In this document: piece by piece, positions 42,034 through 50,077 of the stretch
How the letters are laid out: each line of letters starts with the position of its first letter
How positions within the stretch are numbered: the first letter of the stretch is position 1
From: Bacteriovoracaceae bacterium
GTDB lineage: Bacteria > Bdellovibrionota > Bacteriovoracia > Bacteriovoracales > Bacteriovoracaceae
Assembly (NCBI GenBank): GCA_947446575.1
Contig: CANFHC010000017.1
Span: 1-64,000, forward strand
Length of the DNA: 64,000 nt
Reading direction: 5' to 3'
Notes under the pieces: generated by a model
What the model saw: only the letters and a program-made list of their open reading frames with translations
The model's database searches: none
What the model was told of the DNA's origin: nothing
Position numbers and translations under genes: made by a program

Positions 42034-42705
42034 ATGAGAATCTTAGTCGTCGAAGATCAGCCAAAAATGGCAAGTTTCATAAAAAAAGGCCTCATTGCTC
42101 AAGGCTACTTAATAGATGTTTCTGAAACGGGAACAGGTGCCGAAAGCCTCGTAGCAGAAAATGCTTATGACTTAATAGTTCTCGATGTAAATCTCCCAGA
42201 TCAAAACGGAATGGATACGGCTCGACATATAAGAAACGATGGTTTTAAAGGGCCCATTCTTATGCTCACGGCACTTAGTTCCACTAAAGATAAAATTCAT
42301 GGTCTCGACGCTGGGGCCGATGATTACTTAACCAAGCCTTTTGATTTTGATGAACTTCTTGCGCGCATTCGTGCTTTGTTGAGACGAAATACCGGGGGAG
42401 AGACATCTAAGCTTCGTTTTGCTGATATTGAATTAGATTTAGTTTTAAGAAAAGTTGTTCGCGCCAACGTAGAGGTGAATTTAACTACAAGAGAATTTTC
42501 TTTATTAGAATATTTTCTTCGCCACCCTAACCGTCCTTTGACTAGAGTCGAAATTAGCGAACATGTTTGGGATGTTAATTTTGATACAAATACCAATGTC
42601 ATTGATGTTTACATTAATATGTTGAGAAAAAAAATAGATTCACCTTTTCCCACAAAACTTATCCATACCATGATTGGTTTTGGATACATCTTAAAAGAAA
42701 GTTAG
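42034..42705 (+). CDS. OmpR-family response regulator
   Basis: A 223-residue regulator from ATG 42034 (begins MRILVVEDQP); the 10 preceding codons are in the terminator region. Phosphoacceptor Asp51 is in IVLDVNLPDQNG, the switch Thr79 in LMLTA, Lys101 in LTKPF. The C-terminal winged helix ends with HTMIGFGYILKES. It lies 9 bases before its kinase and one gene before a membrane-anchored Hsp20-like protein, so it probably senses and answers an envelope stress; the link is by position. Confidence 0.9.
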   Translation: MRILVVEDQPKMASFIKKGLIAQGYLIDVSETGTGAESLVAENAYDLIVLDVNLPDQNGMDTARHIRNDGFKGPILMLTALSSTKDKIHGLDAGADDYLTKPFDFDELLARIRALLRRNTGGETSKLRFADIELDLVLRKVVRANVEVNLTTREFSLLEYFLRHPNRPLTRVEISEHVWDVNFDTNTNVIDVYINMLRKKIDSPFPTKLIHTMIGFGYILKES

Positions 42706-42714
42706 TTTTAACAA

Positions 42715-44163
42715 ATGAAACTACTACAAAAAATCAGTCTAAAATTAAAACTTACTTTACTCTTTGGGTTAATTTTTACCGGAATGCTTGTTGGGTTTAG
42801 TTATATTTTATATCAGGAATTCTCCAAGCTTCAATCAGAAGAATTTGATACCACTCTTTATAATTATGCTATTGACGTAGCGGAGTCTCTCGATATCGAT
42901 AAATACGGTGAAGTTGAATTTGATCCAGGGATCATAAAAGTTAATGAAAAGATTTTACCCTTTGCTCTGGGGACAAGTTATATTTCTGTTTTAGATATCA
43001 ATGGCAAAGTTATCGCTAAATCAAGCAACTCAACTTTTGCTCACATCATGCCTATTACAGAATATAAACTCGGTCGCGTTTTAAAAAAAGGGGCAAGTTA
43101 CGATATATTAAAGTTTAAAGGTATTCCTCATAGAGTTATCCATTATCTATTGCCCGTTTTAAAAATTGATTCGCCATTAATTTTGCAAATTTCAGTTCCT
43201 ATGACTTCGTTCGAAAATACTAAAAGAAATCTTGTACAATTTTTTCTAACGAGTGTTCCGATAATGATGTTTCTTTCAGCTATAATCGGATATTTTTTCG
43301 TTGGTAGAGCATTATTACCAATGTTGGAAATCATAAATAAAACTAAAAAAATAGAAGTTTCCAATCTTGAAGATAGAGTTCCATTTCCACACGCTAAAGA
43401 CGAAATTTGGCAGTTAGCAGATACCATCAACCATCTATTATCGCGCCTACAAGGAACGTTTGCTTCTCAAGAGCGATTTATTCAAGATGCTTCTCATCAG
43501 CTTAAAACTCCTTTAGCTATTATCAAAGGAGAGTTGGAGTTATTTCGATCAGAAAAAAGAACTGAAAAGGAAATGGGACAATTTTTCGAAAGTATGTCTC
43601 AGGAAATAAATTTTTTAGTTAAATTAACAAATGATCTTCTTATCTTAGCGCGAGTTGATAGTGGAGCGGATTCACTTTTATTTACAAGAAATCGTTTAGA
43701 TGAAATTGTTTTGACACAAACATCTAGGCTTTCAAAGCTTGCTTCACAAAAAAAGATATCATTACAATTAAATTTTGATTCTTTTGAAAACGTAAGTGAA
43801 GATGTTTTATCAATTTCCTGTGATCCGGATCTTCTTGGAGTGCTCTTTTATAATTTAATTGAAAATGCGATTAAATATTCACCTTATGAATCAACGATTC
43901 GTATTTCAGGAATTAATGAGGATGACTCACTTTTAGTTATCGTTTCTGATGAAGGCGCGGGAATTGAAGAAGATAAAATAGGAAAAATTTTCGATAGGTT
44001 TTTTAGAATAGAAGGAAGTTCTAAACAGGTAATGGGCAGTGGACTAGGCCTTGCTATCTGTAAAATTGTTGCTGATACGATAGACGCCAAACTTTGGGCC
44101 CAGAATAATCAAGACAAAGGAACATCTTTTTATTTTAAAATTAAAAAGGAGAAGATTTCATGA
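42715..44163 (+). CDS. Sensor histidine kinase
   Basis: A 482-residue membrane kinase. Transmembrane helices lie at about 12-32 and 177-196, around a 145-residue periplasmic sensor. HAMP follows, then the phosphoacceptor His261 in QDASHQLKTPL, the N box NLIENAIKYSP, G1 DEGAGIE and G2 GSGLGLAI. All catalytic parts are intact. Its stop overlaps the start of the next gene (ATGA at 44160), so regulator, kinase and Hsp20-like protein form a single transcript. Confidence 0.9.
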   Translation: MKLLQKISLKLKLTLLFGLIFTGMLVGFSYILYQEFSKLQSEEFDTTLYNYAIDVAESLDIDKYGEVEFDPGIIKVNEKILPFALGTSYISVLDINGKVIAKSSNSTFAHIMPITEYKLGRVLKKGASYDILKFKGIPHRVIHYLLPVLKIDSPLILQISVPMTSFENTKRNLVQFFLTSVPIMMFLSAIIGYFFVGRALLPMLEIINKTKKIEVSNLEDRVPFPHAKDEIWQLADTINHLLSRLQGTFASQERFIQDASHQLKTPLAIIKGELELFRSEKRTEKEMGQFFESMSQEINFLVKLTNDLLILARVDSGADSLLFTRNRLDEIVLTQTSRLSKLASQKKISLQLNFDSFENVSEDVLSISCDPDLLGVLFYNLIENAIKYSPYESTIRISGINEDDSLLVIVSDEGAGIEEDKIGKIFDRFFRIEGSSKQVMGSGLGLAICKIVADTIDAKLWAQNNQDKGTSFYFKIKKEKIS

Positions 44164-44633
44164 GCAATTTTCTAAGATCGAAACTTTTTATTGGACTAGT
44201 ATTTTTTTGTCTTGGTTTTTTAGCGAATCAAATATTAGCGAACCTTCAAGTTAGGCATTCGGAAATCACTGCGACAAATCCCCGCGATCGTTTTGCCGTA
44301 AACCCAGATGATTTTGATCACGATAAAATGTTAGATGCTATGAATAGGCTTCAACAAGATATGATGAAAGAGGCAGGTCCTGTGATTGCAGGAGTTAATA
44401 GACGCGAAGATGATAAATACGTCTATTATGAAATTCCACTGAATGCTCGTGAATTAAATCGAGAATTAAAAGTCAGTGTGAAAGATGGAATGGTTAGTAT
44501 TTCTGAAAACACAAAAAATGCTCAAAGTGAAAGAGAGTTTTCAATCGAGCCAGGCCTTAATGAAGCCCAAGCAGAAGTTCTTACTCTAAAAGATAAAATT
44601 AGTATTAAAATTCCTAAAATTAAGAAAATTTAA
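44160..44633 (+). CDS. Membrane-anchored Hsp20/alpha-crystallin-like protein
   Basis: A 157-residue protein with one N-terminal helix (about 9-28) and a periplasmic part. MNRLQQDMMKEAG resembles the N-terminal helix of small heat shock proteins. YYEIPLNARELNRELKVSVK followed by GMVSISENTKN fits the strands of an alpha-crystallin domain. A periplasmic chaperone-like or accessory regulator role (compare CpxP next to CpxRA) is a reasonable inference. It is coupled to the kinase by ATGA. Its last 14 bases overlap the convergent tyrS. Confidence 0.6.
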   Translation: MSNFLRSKLFIGLVFFCLGFLANQILANLQVRHSEITATNPRDRFAVNPDDFDHDKMLDAMNRLQQDMMKEAGPVIAGVNRREDDKYVYYEIPLNARELNRELKVSVKDGMVSISENTKNAQSEREFSIEPGLNEAQAEVLTLKDKISIKIPKIKKI

Positions 44634-45894
44634 CGACACAATAATTCTTTTTTCCTTTCCTAAAGACCATACATGTTTCGCTGGCAAGATGAGTTTCATT
44701 TAACACTACGGCCATGTCAGGAATGTTGCAGTTATTGAGATAAACACCTTTTTGTTCTACTGATCTTTTAGCTTCTCCTTTACTTCCAAAGAGGGGAGTA
44801 AGAGCGAGTAGATCAAGTAAAGGAATTCCTGCAATGAGTACATCACGTTTCATTTCTACGGAAGGAACATCACTGAAAATAGCATTTAAGTCTCTGTCTT
44901 TTAAGTTTTCAATTTTCTCGCCAAAGAAAATTTTTGTCGCTTTAAGAGCTGAATCAAGGCCTGCTTGTCCGTGGACGAGTTTTACAACTTCAGCAGCCAA
45001 AATCTTTTGCGCCTGTCTTAAATGTGGTTCTGTTTTAGTTTTTTCTTCAAGTTCATTAATTTCGCTTAAATTTAAAAAAGTAAAATATTTTAAATATTTT
45101 ACAACTGAAGAGTCTTCCGAGTTTAATAGGTATTGGTACATTTGGTAAGGTGAGGTCATTTCAGGATCTAAATAGATAGTTGTTCCTCCTTCAGATTTTC
45201 CAAATTTATTTCCGTTAGCATCTGTGACTAATGGAATGACAATTCCGTAGACTTGTTTACCATCCATCTTACGAGCAAGATCAATTCCTGCCGTGATATT
45301 TCCCCATTGGTCTCCACCACCTAATTGCAAGATTACATCGTGTTCATTTGCAAGAAATCTAAAATCGTAGGCTTGAAGCATTTGGTAAGTAAATTCAGTA
45401 AAACTGATTCCTACTTCAGAATTGATTCTATTTTTAACTGACTCTTTAGCCAGCATTTCTGTTACGCGAAAACGTTTTCCAACATCACGAAGAAATTCGA
45501 TGAATGAAAATTTTCCCATCCAATCGTAATTATTTACCATCACAGCACTACTTTGACCGCAGTTAAAATCTAGAATTTTTTGAAATTGTTTTTTGAAAGC
45601 TTCAATATTTGTATGAATAATATCTTCGGTAAGCAAAACTCGCTCTGTACTTTTGCCAGAAGGATCCCCAATCATGCCAGTAGCACCCCCAAGAACAATG
45701 TAGGGAGTATGTCCGGCCATTTGAAATCGCTTCATTGTGATAATGCAGAAGAGATTTCCAATCTGCATAGATTTTGCAGTTGGGTCATAACCTATATAGA
45801 AGGAGATTTTTTTATTATTTAAAAGATCTGGTAAGTCTTCGCTTGAAGTAGCTTCAATAAGACCACGAGCAACAAGTTCTTGGTAAAAATTCAT
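44620..45894 (-). CDS. tyrS: Tyrosyl-tRNA synthetase
   Basis: A 424-residue class I aminoacyl-tRNA synthetase. The HIGH-like region reads FYIGYDPTAKSMQIGNL; the tyrosine pocket includes LQAYDFRFL and QLGGGDQWGNI; the KMSKS-type loop is KFGKSEGG. A C-terminal S4-like RNA-binding domain ends the protein (KRSVEQKGVYLNN). Length matches the TyrS family. It has no T-box or other leader that can be recognised. Its 3' end overlaps the convergent Hsp20-like gene. Confidence 0.95.
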   Translation of the reverse strand: MNFYQELVARGLIEATSSEDLPDLLNNKKISFYIGYDPTAKSMQIGNLFCIITMKRFQMAGHTPYIVLGGATGMIGDPSGKSTERVLLTEDIIHTNIEAFKKQFQKILDFNCGQSSAVMVNNYDWMGKFSFIEFLRDVGKRFRVTEMLAKESVKNRINSEVGISFTEFTYQMLQAYDFRFLANEHDVILQLGGGDQWGNITAGIDLARKMDGKQVYGIVIPLVTDANGNKFGKSEGGTTIYLDPEMTSPYQMYQYLLNSEDSSVVKYLKYFTFLNLSEINELEEKTKTEPHLRQAQKILAAEVVKLVHGQAGLDSALKATKIFFGEKIENLKDRDLNAIFSDVPSVEMKRDVLIAGIPLLDLLALTPLFGSKGEAKRSVEQKGVYLNNCNIPDMAVVLNETHLASETCMVFRKGKKNYCVVKFS

Positions 45895-45977
45895 TTAGGG
45901 GCCCTTTGGATTATGAGAACTTTGATAGATAAGATTATGACAGAAAAGTCAGCTATTGAATAGTTAGAATTAAGCAC

Positions 45978-45996
45978 TGGAGGGGGGGACCCTCCA
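45978..45996 (-). terminator. G/C-rich hairpin after the small exported protein gene
   Basis: TGGAGGG (45978-45984) pairs with CCCTCCA (45990-45996) around a 5-base loop. It lies 14 bases past the stop of the minus-strand gene at 46011 and upstream of tyrS. The flanking T run is poor, so termination is plausible but not certain. Confidence 0.5.
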
Positions 45997-46010
45997 ACTA
46001 TATGCTTGAA

Positions 46011-46433
46011 TTATTTGTTGATGAAATTTTGAAGATCAAAAATCAATTGGTCTAAACGCTGGGAGTAATTTAGAAGCGTTCTACTGTCTGCCATAATTTC
46101 TTTTCGCTCAAGTGACTCTCGGTCTTCTTTGATAACTTGAAAGCGCGCAATGAAGCCACTATAGGCAAACTCTGCGTCCTCTTTATCAAATTCATGGGAA
46201 AATCGCTCGTTAGAGTACGAGCCAACTTCGTTAATTAAACGAATGGCCATAGCTTGCTTCTCATCAACACTCTTACTTAGGTTTAAAAGTTGATTTCCAA
46301 CCTCTTTTGCTTTTTGAGAAGATACTTCTTTTTCATCCGGAAGATTTGCAGGTGAATTGGCCAAAAGTTGGGAGGTTGAGCTTAGACAAAAGCACCAAAT
46401 AAAGATCAAAAGTGATTTAACAAATAACTTCAT
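46011..46433 (-). CDS. Small exported helical protein
   Basis: A 140-residue protein with a signal peptide (about 1-25, ending LLANS). The mature part is Glu/Lys/Ser-rich and helical, with likely coiled-coil character in residues 40-140 (QLLNLSKSVDEKQAMAIRL, SLERKEIMADSRTLLNYSQR). No cysteine is left in the mature region. No family is recognised. It stands alone, reading toward tyrS, and ends near a hairpin. Confidence 0.65.
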   Translation of the reverse strand: MKLFVKSLLIFIWCFCLSSTSQLLANSPANLPDEKEVSSQKAKEVGNQLLNLSKSVDEKQAMAIRLINEVGSYSNERFSHEFDKEDAEFAYSGFIARFQVIKEDRESLERKEIMADSRTLLNYSQRLDQLIFDLQNFINK

Positions 46434-46563
46434 AAGTGCTCCTTAAAGTTTTCGACCATAAACCTGACAAGCGTAAAAGCACTATACAGTCTAAGTCTCT
46501 TGAAATGCATTTTCTTAATAGGTATCACTAGTCAATCTGCACTTTCGAGGCCAAAATTTATTA

Positions 46564-46938
46564 ATGAAGACAATAGTATTTTATGATGGTGTTTGTGGTC
46601 TTTGCCAACGATCAATTGCCTATCTAGCGAAGGCAGATAAAAAAAGAAAACTTCTTTTTGCTCCCCTTAATGGTAAAACTTATAAAAGCGTATATGGTGA
46701 AATTCCTTCTCCGTTAACTTCCTTGAAAGTTTATTCCAATGAACAAACTTTTGAAAAAAGCTCTGCTGTCTTATACCTCTGTCGTCTCCTTGGTGGATGG
46801 CATATATTTTTTCTTCTCTTTTACTTAATCCCTCGTTTCGTTCGAGATTTTTGTTATGATCAAATAGCAACACATAGAAAAAAAATAATGTGCATTCTTA
46901 TACCCAATTTGAAATCTGATGAGCGTTTTTTACTTTAA
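46564..46938 (+). CDS. DCC-family thiol-disulfide oxidoreductase (DUF393)
   Basis: A 124-residue protein. The DCC-family opening FYDGVCGLCQ gives a thioredoxin-like CxxC (Cys11, Cys14) with Asp8, and the RKLLFAPLNG and YSNEQTFEKSSAVLYLCRLLGG segments complete the pattern. DUF393 proteins often stand next to HTTM proteins; here none is adjacent (the HTTM gene is at 23.8 kb). Its partner and substrate are unknown. It overlaps the convergent gene by four bases. Confidence 0.8.
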   Translation: MKTIVFYDGVCGLCQRSIAYLAKADKKRKLLFAPLNGKTYKSVYGEIPSPLTSLKVYSNEQTFEKSSAVLYLCRLLGGWHIFFLLFYLIPRFVRDFCYDQIATHRKKIMCILIPNLKSDERFLL

Positions 46939-47285
46939 TATTTTTCTATAAAAGCACCCGCTGGCACATGTTGAGGCGTGTCTGATTTTAATTCGTAATA
47001 ATTATCTTTTAATAATGAAGAAACAGTCGCCGTTCCAACTATTCTTCTCCTTTGTGCCATAGGTAACATCCGGCTAGGTCTATTTTTTTGACCTCTGTTG
47101 AAATCGTATTCAACAATTCGAACGCGATCTCCAACTCGTAAATCTTTACCTTTATATTGAGCGTGAAATGTTTGAGTATCTATAGTGCTGACAATCTCTC
47201 CCGAAGCTGGAACTAAGGAACGTGCTTGAAGAGGTAAGCTAATTGAAATTAATAAACATGATAAAATGAGATTTTTTTTATTCAC
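46935..47285 (-). CDS. Small exported protein of unknown function
   Basis: A 116-residue protein with a signal peptide (about 1-21, ending LQA). The mature part has strands KDLRVGDRVRIVEYDFN and IVGTATVSSLLKDNYYELKS, suggesting a small beta-barrel such as an OB or SH3-like fold, with a basic, Arg-rich middle (NRPSRMLPMAQRRR). No family is named. It is divergent from the csoR operon, so its promoter lies beside or across the copper operators, and it may be copper-regulated; that is speculation. Confidence 0.6.
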   Translation of the reverse strand: MNKKNLILSCLLISISLPLQARSLVPASGEIVSTIDTQTFHAQYKGKDLRVGDRVRIVEYDFNRGQKNRPSRMLPMAQRRRIVGTATVSSLLKDNYYELKSDTPQHVPAGAFIEKY

Positions 47286-47307
47286 AATTGCCTCCTAGCA
47301 AAAAATA

Positions 47308-47336
47308 TTGACACCCATTCGGGGTATGTTTTAAAT
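47308..47336 (+). promoter_or_regulatory. Promoter of the copper operon
   Basis: TTGACA at 47308-47313 and TTAAAT at 47331-47336 are 17 bases apart. The first CsoR-type operator fills the spacer and the second begins directly after the -10 box, so repressor binding would block polymerase. Confidence 0.65.
47312..47327. promoter_or_regulatory. CsoR-type operator 1
   Basis: CACCC-ATTC-GGGGTA is an imperfect inverted repeat of the CsoR form (TACCC spaced from GGGTA). It lies between the -35 and -10 boxes of the csoR promoter. Confidence 0.65.
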
Positions 47337-47351
47337 TACCCCGGTGGGGTA
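47337..47351. promoter_or_regulatory. CsoR-type operator 2
   Basis: TACCCC-GGT-GGGGTA is a perfect 6-base inverted repeat, of the known CsoR operator form. It covers the expected transcription start and leader of csoR. Confidence 0.75.
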
Positions 47352-47371
47352 TGAGGAACAAGGAAGGCTGC

Positions 47372-47689
47372 GTGAGCAAATTAATTAAAAAAGCAAAAAG
47401 TAATATGACTTATAATCATGAGTATCCTGATCATAAAAAGGAATTAATCAAGTTAAAGCGAGCCAGAGGCCAAATTGAAGGAATCTTGGGAATGATTGAA
47501 GATAATAGATATTGTCCAGATATTCTTATTCAAATAAGAGCTGCTAAGTCGGCCTTGCAATCAGTTGAGCATTCTATTTTAAAAACCCATCTCGAACATT
47601 GTGCTCATGATGCGATTCATTCTAAAGATAAAAAAGATATAAATTCAAAAATTCACGAGCTGGTAGAAATAATCGGCAGACATATTTAA
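47372..47689 (+). CDS. csoR: CsoR-family copper-sensing repressor
   Basis: A 105-residue helical repressor. GTG 47372 is preferred (AAGGAAGG just upstream); an in-frame ATG at 47351 would sit within the operator. The DUF156 core is clear: KRARGQIEGILGMIEDNRYC, then a helix with HLEHC. Cu(I) ligands of CsoR are met by Cys48, His73 and Cys77. Copper binding releases it from operators; two such sites overlap its own promoter. It heads an operon with copZ, copA and a CDF transporter. Confidence 0.85.
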   Translation: MSKLIKKAKSNMTYNHEYPDHKKELIKLKRARGQIEGILGMIEDNRYCPDILIQIRAAKSALQSVEHSILKTHLEHCAHDAIHSKDKKDINSKIHELVEIIGRHI

Positions 47690-47700
47690 CAGGAGTTCAT

Positions 47701-47931
47701 ATGGCCTTAGATAAAAAATTAACATTAAAAGTAAATGGTATGCATTGTGGTGGATGCGCCAACAAGATAAAAAAAAGTATCGATGAGTTAGGAATAGAGC
47801 AAACGACAGATGTCGATGTCTCTGGCGGGGAAGTGGTCGTAAAGTTTGACAGTGCACAAGCTGGAGTTAGCGATATTAAATCTAAAATTACAGCAGTTGG
47901 TTTTCAAGTAGAAGGTATTTCGCTTGAATAA
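47701..47931 (+). CDS. copZ: Copper chaperone (HMA domain)
   Basis: A 76-residue heavy-metal-associated domain protein. The metal site is GMHCGGCANK (CxxC at about 16-19). The betaalphabetabetaalphabeta pattern is complete. It binds Cu(I) in the cytoplasm and hands it to the CopA ATPase encoded next, or to CsoR. It lies 11 bases after csoR and its 3' end overlaps copA by 8 bases. Confidence 0.9.
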   Translation: MALDKKLTLKVNGMHCGGCANKIKKSIDELGIEQTTDVDVSGGEVVVKFDSAQAGVSDIKSKITAVGFQVEGISLE

Positions 47932-50071
47932 AATTTTTAAAATTGAAGGAATGACCTGTGCTAGTTGTGCTCAAATAATAGAGGGTAATGTAAAAAATCT
48001 GCCTGGTGTGGAAAATATTCAAGTCAATTTTGCCACAGAAAAAGCAGAACTTTCATTCCACGAAAATTTTGATAAAAATTCTTTTGACGAACTTCTTAAT
48101 CGTTTAGGTTATCGTGCGGTATCACCTGATGAGATAAAATTAAATGGATTTGAAAAACATTTTTTTAATAAAATATTTTATCACTCATTGATTTCAGTTT
48201 TAATTGGGGGAGTGTCAATGGCACTTTCAATGGGACCGCTAAGTTCTATTTTCTCTCACGCCACTAACAACTGGATTCAGTTTATTTTATCAACCGGGGT
48301 TTTGCTAATATTTGGAAAACCATACTTAATGGCGATCATCACTTTAATAAAAACTGCTCACTCCAACATGAATACCCTTATCGGTTTAGGTGTTGGAGCC
48401 TCTTATTTATACAGCGTCTTTTTAATGTTTGATTCGAGCCATGGTCATGTTTATTTTGAGACTATTCCTTTTATCATCGGCTTTACGTTATTTGGACATT
48501 TTTTAGATGAGAAAGCTAAAACCAAAGCGCGAGCGAGTCTTAGTTCGCTCTATAAAATGCAGATTAAATTTGCTTTAAAAATCGTCGACGGCGCTGAAGT
48601 GAATACGCCCGTTATTGAGTTGCGTGCCGGAGATATTATCCGCTTAAAGCCGGGAGATAAAATTCCATTGGATGGAGAAATCATTCAAGGTTCAACTCAT
48701 ACTGATGAATCTATGATTACGGGAGAGTCAATTCCTCTGGCTAAAAATAAAGGCGATAAAGCATTCGCAGGAAGTTTAAATTTAGAAGGAAGTGTTCTTT
48801 TGTTAGTTCAAGAGGAATTGCATCAAACTTATATTGCCAATATTGTAAGTTTTGTGGAGAAAGCTCAGCTAAAGAAGGCACCCATTCAAAAGTATGCCGA
48901 TAAAATCGTGAGTTTCTTTGTTCCGGCAATTATTGCAATTGCTCTACTTACATTTTCCATATGGTGGTTTTTAAATTCTGAACAAAAAAGTTATATGGCG
49001 TTCTCACATATGATTGCTGTTCTCCTGATCGCTTGTCCTTGCGCTCTTGGGTTAGCGGTTCCTATGGCGGTTATGTTGGGAACAACGGAAGCCTCTAAAT
49101 CAGGACTGTTGATTAGTGGGGGAGATGTTATTGAAAAAGCTAATTCAGTTAATGCGATTATTTTTGATAAGACTGGAACCTTAACAACAGGCCTTCCTGT
49201 CGTGAGTTCAGTCATTACTGAAAATTCAGATGCTGATTTTTTAAAAATAGTTGGAAGTGTTGTTGCTTATTCGAATCACCCCCTTTCGGGAGCAATTAGT
49301 AAATATATTGCAAAAAAAAATATTAAATTGGTAGATCCCGATACGTTTAAAAATATTCCAGGAATGGGAATGGAGAGTACTGTATTTGGAAAAAAACTTT
49401 TAATTGGGAAAAAAGAATTATTAATCGAAAATGGAATTCAAGTTGAAGAAACAAAGTTAATTGGCAGTTATGTTTATATCGCTATTGATCAAAAATTTAG
49501 TGGCGTTTTTGTTATCAATGATCCGATTAAAAAAATGGCTAAAGAAACGATTGCTCAATTATTAGAGAAGGGACATGAAATTTGGATGCTGACTGGCGAT
49601 AACTTTTTAGTGGCCGATAAGATAGCGAGTGAATTGGGTATTAAAAATTTCAAGGCAAATGTGTTGCCGGTAGATAAGGCAAATTTTATAATGGATTTAA
49701 AAAAATCTGGAAAAGTTGTGGCCATGGTAGGAGATGGAATAAACGATGCACCGGCCCTAACAAGTGCTGATCTTGGGATTGCTATGTCCAGTGGATCTGA
49801 TGTGGCCATAGAAGCTGCTGACGTCAGTATACTAGAAGGAAGAATTGAAAGTGTTGGCGAATTTTTTTCAATTTCCCATCAAACTATGCGAGTCATTAAA
49901 GAAAATCTTTTTTTATCTTTCATTTACAATTTTCTCTGTATTCCATTGGCGGCTGGAGTTTTTACTCCTTGGTTGAACATCTCTCTCACGCCAATGTGGG
50001 CAAGTCTGGCCATGGGTTTATCGAGTCTATCTGTGGTTTTAAGTTCACTTCGACTTAAAAAATCATTATAA
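47924..50071 (+). CDS. copA: Copper-exporting P1B-type ATPase
   Basis: A 715-residue P-type ATPase starting with TTG 47924 (GAAGG upstream), overlapping copZ by 8 bases. One N-terminal HMA domain has MTCASC (Cys12, Cys15). The membrane metal site is CPC (371-373) in ACPCALGLAVP. The phosphorylated Asp415 is in DKTGTLT; TGES (267-270) is the actuator; the nucleotide domain has HPLSG, and the hinge GDGINDAPAL. The final membrane part is present. It pumps Cu(I) out of the cytoplasm using ATP. Confidence 0.95.
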   Translation: MNKIFKIEGMTCASCAQIIEGNVKNLPGVENIQVNFATEKAELSFHENFDKNSFDELLNRLGYRAVSPDEIKLNGFEKHFFNKIFYHSLISVLIGGVSMALSMGPLSSIFSHATNNWIQFILSTGVLLIFGKPYLMAIITLIKTAHSNMNTLIGLGVGASYLYSVFLMFDSSHGHVYFETIPFIIGFTLFGHFLDEKAKTKARASLSSLYKMQIKFALKIVDGAEVNTPVIELRAGDIIRLKPGDKIPLDGEIIQGSTHTDESMITGESIPLAKNKGDKAFAGSLNLEGSVLLLVQEELHQTYIANIVSFVEKAQLKKAPIQKYADKIVSFFVPAIIAIALLTFSIWWFLNSEQKSYMAFSHMIAVLLIACPCALGLAVPMAVMLGTTEASKSGLLISGGDVIEKANSVNAIIFDKTGTLTTGLPVVSSVITENSDADFLKIVGSVVAYSNHPLSGAISKYIAKKNIKLVDPDTFKNIPGMGMESTVFGKKLLIGKKELLIENGIQVEETKLIGSYVYIAIDQKFSGVFVINDPIKKMAKETIAQLLEKGHEIWMLTGDNFLVADKIASELGIKNFKANVLPVDKANFIMDLKKSGKVVAMVGDGINDAPALTSADLGIAMSSGSDVAIEAADVSILEGRIESVGEFFSISHQTMRVIKENLFLSFIYNFLCIPLAAGVFTPWLNISLTPMWASLAMGLSSLSVVLSSLRLKKSL

Positions 50072-50077
50072 TAGCGT

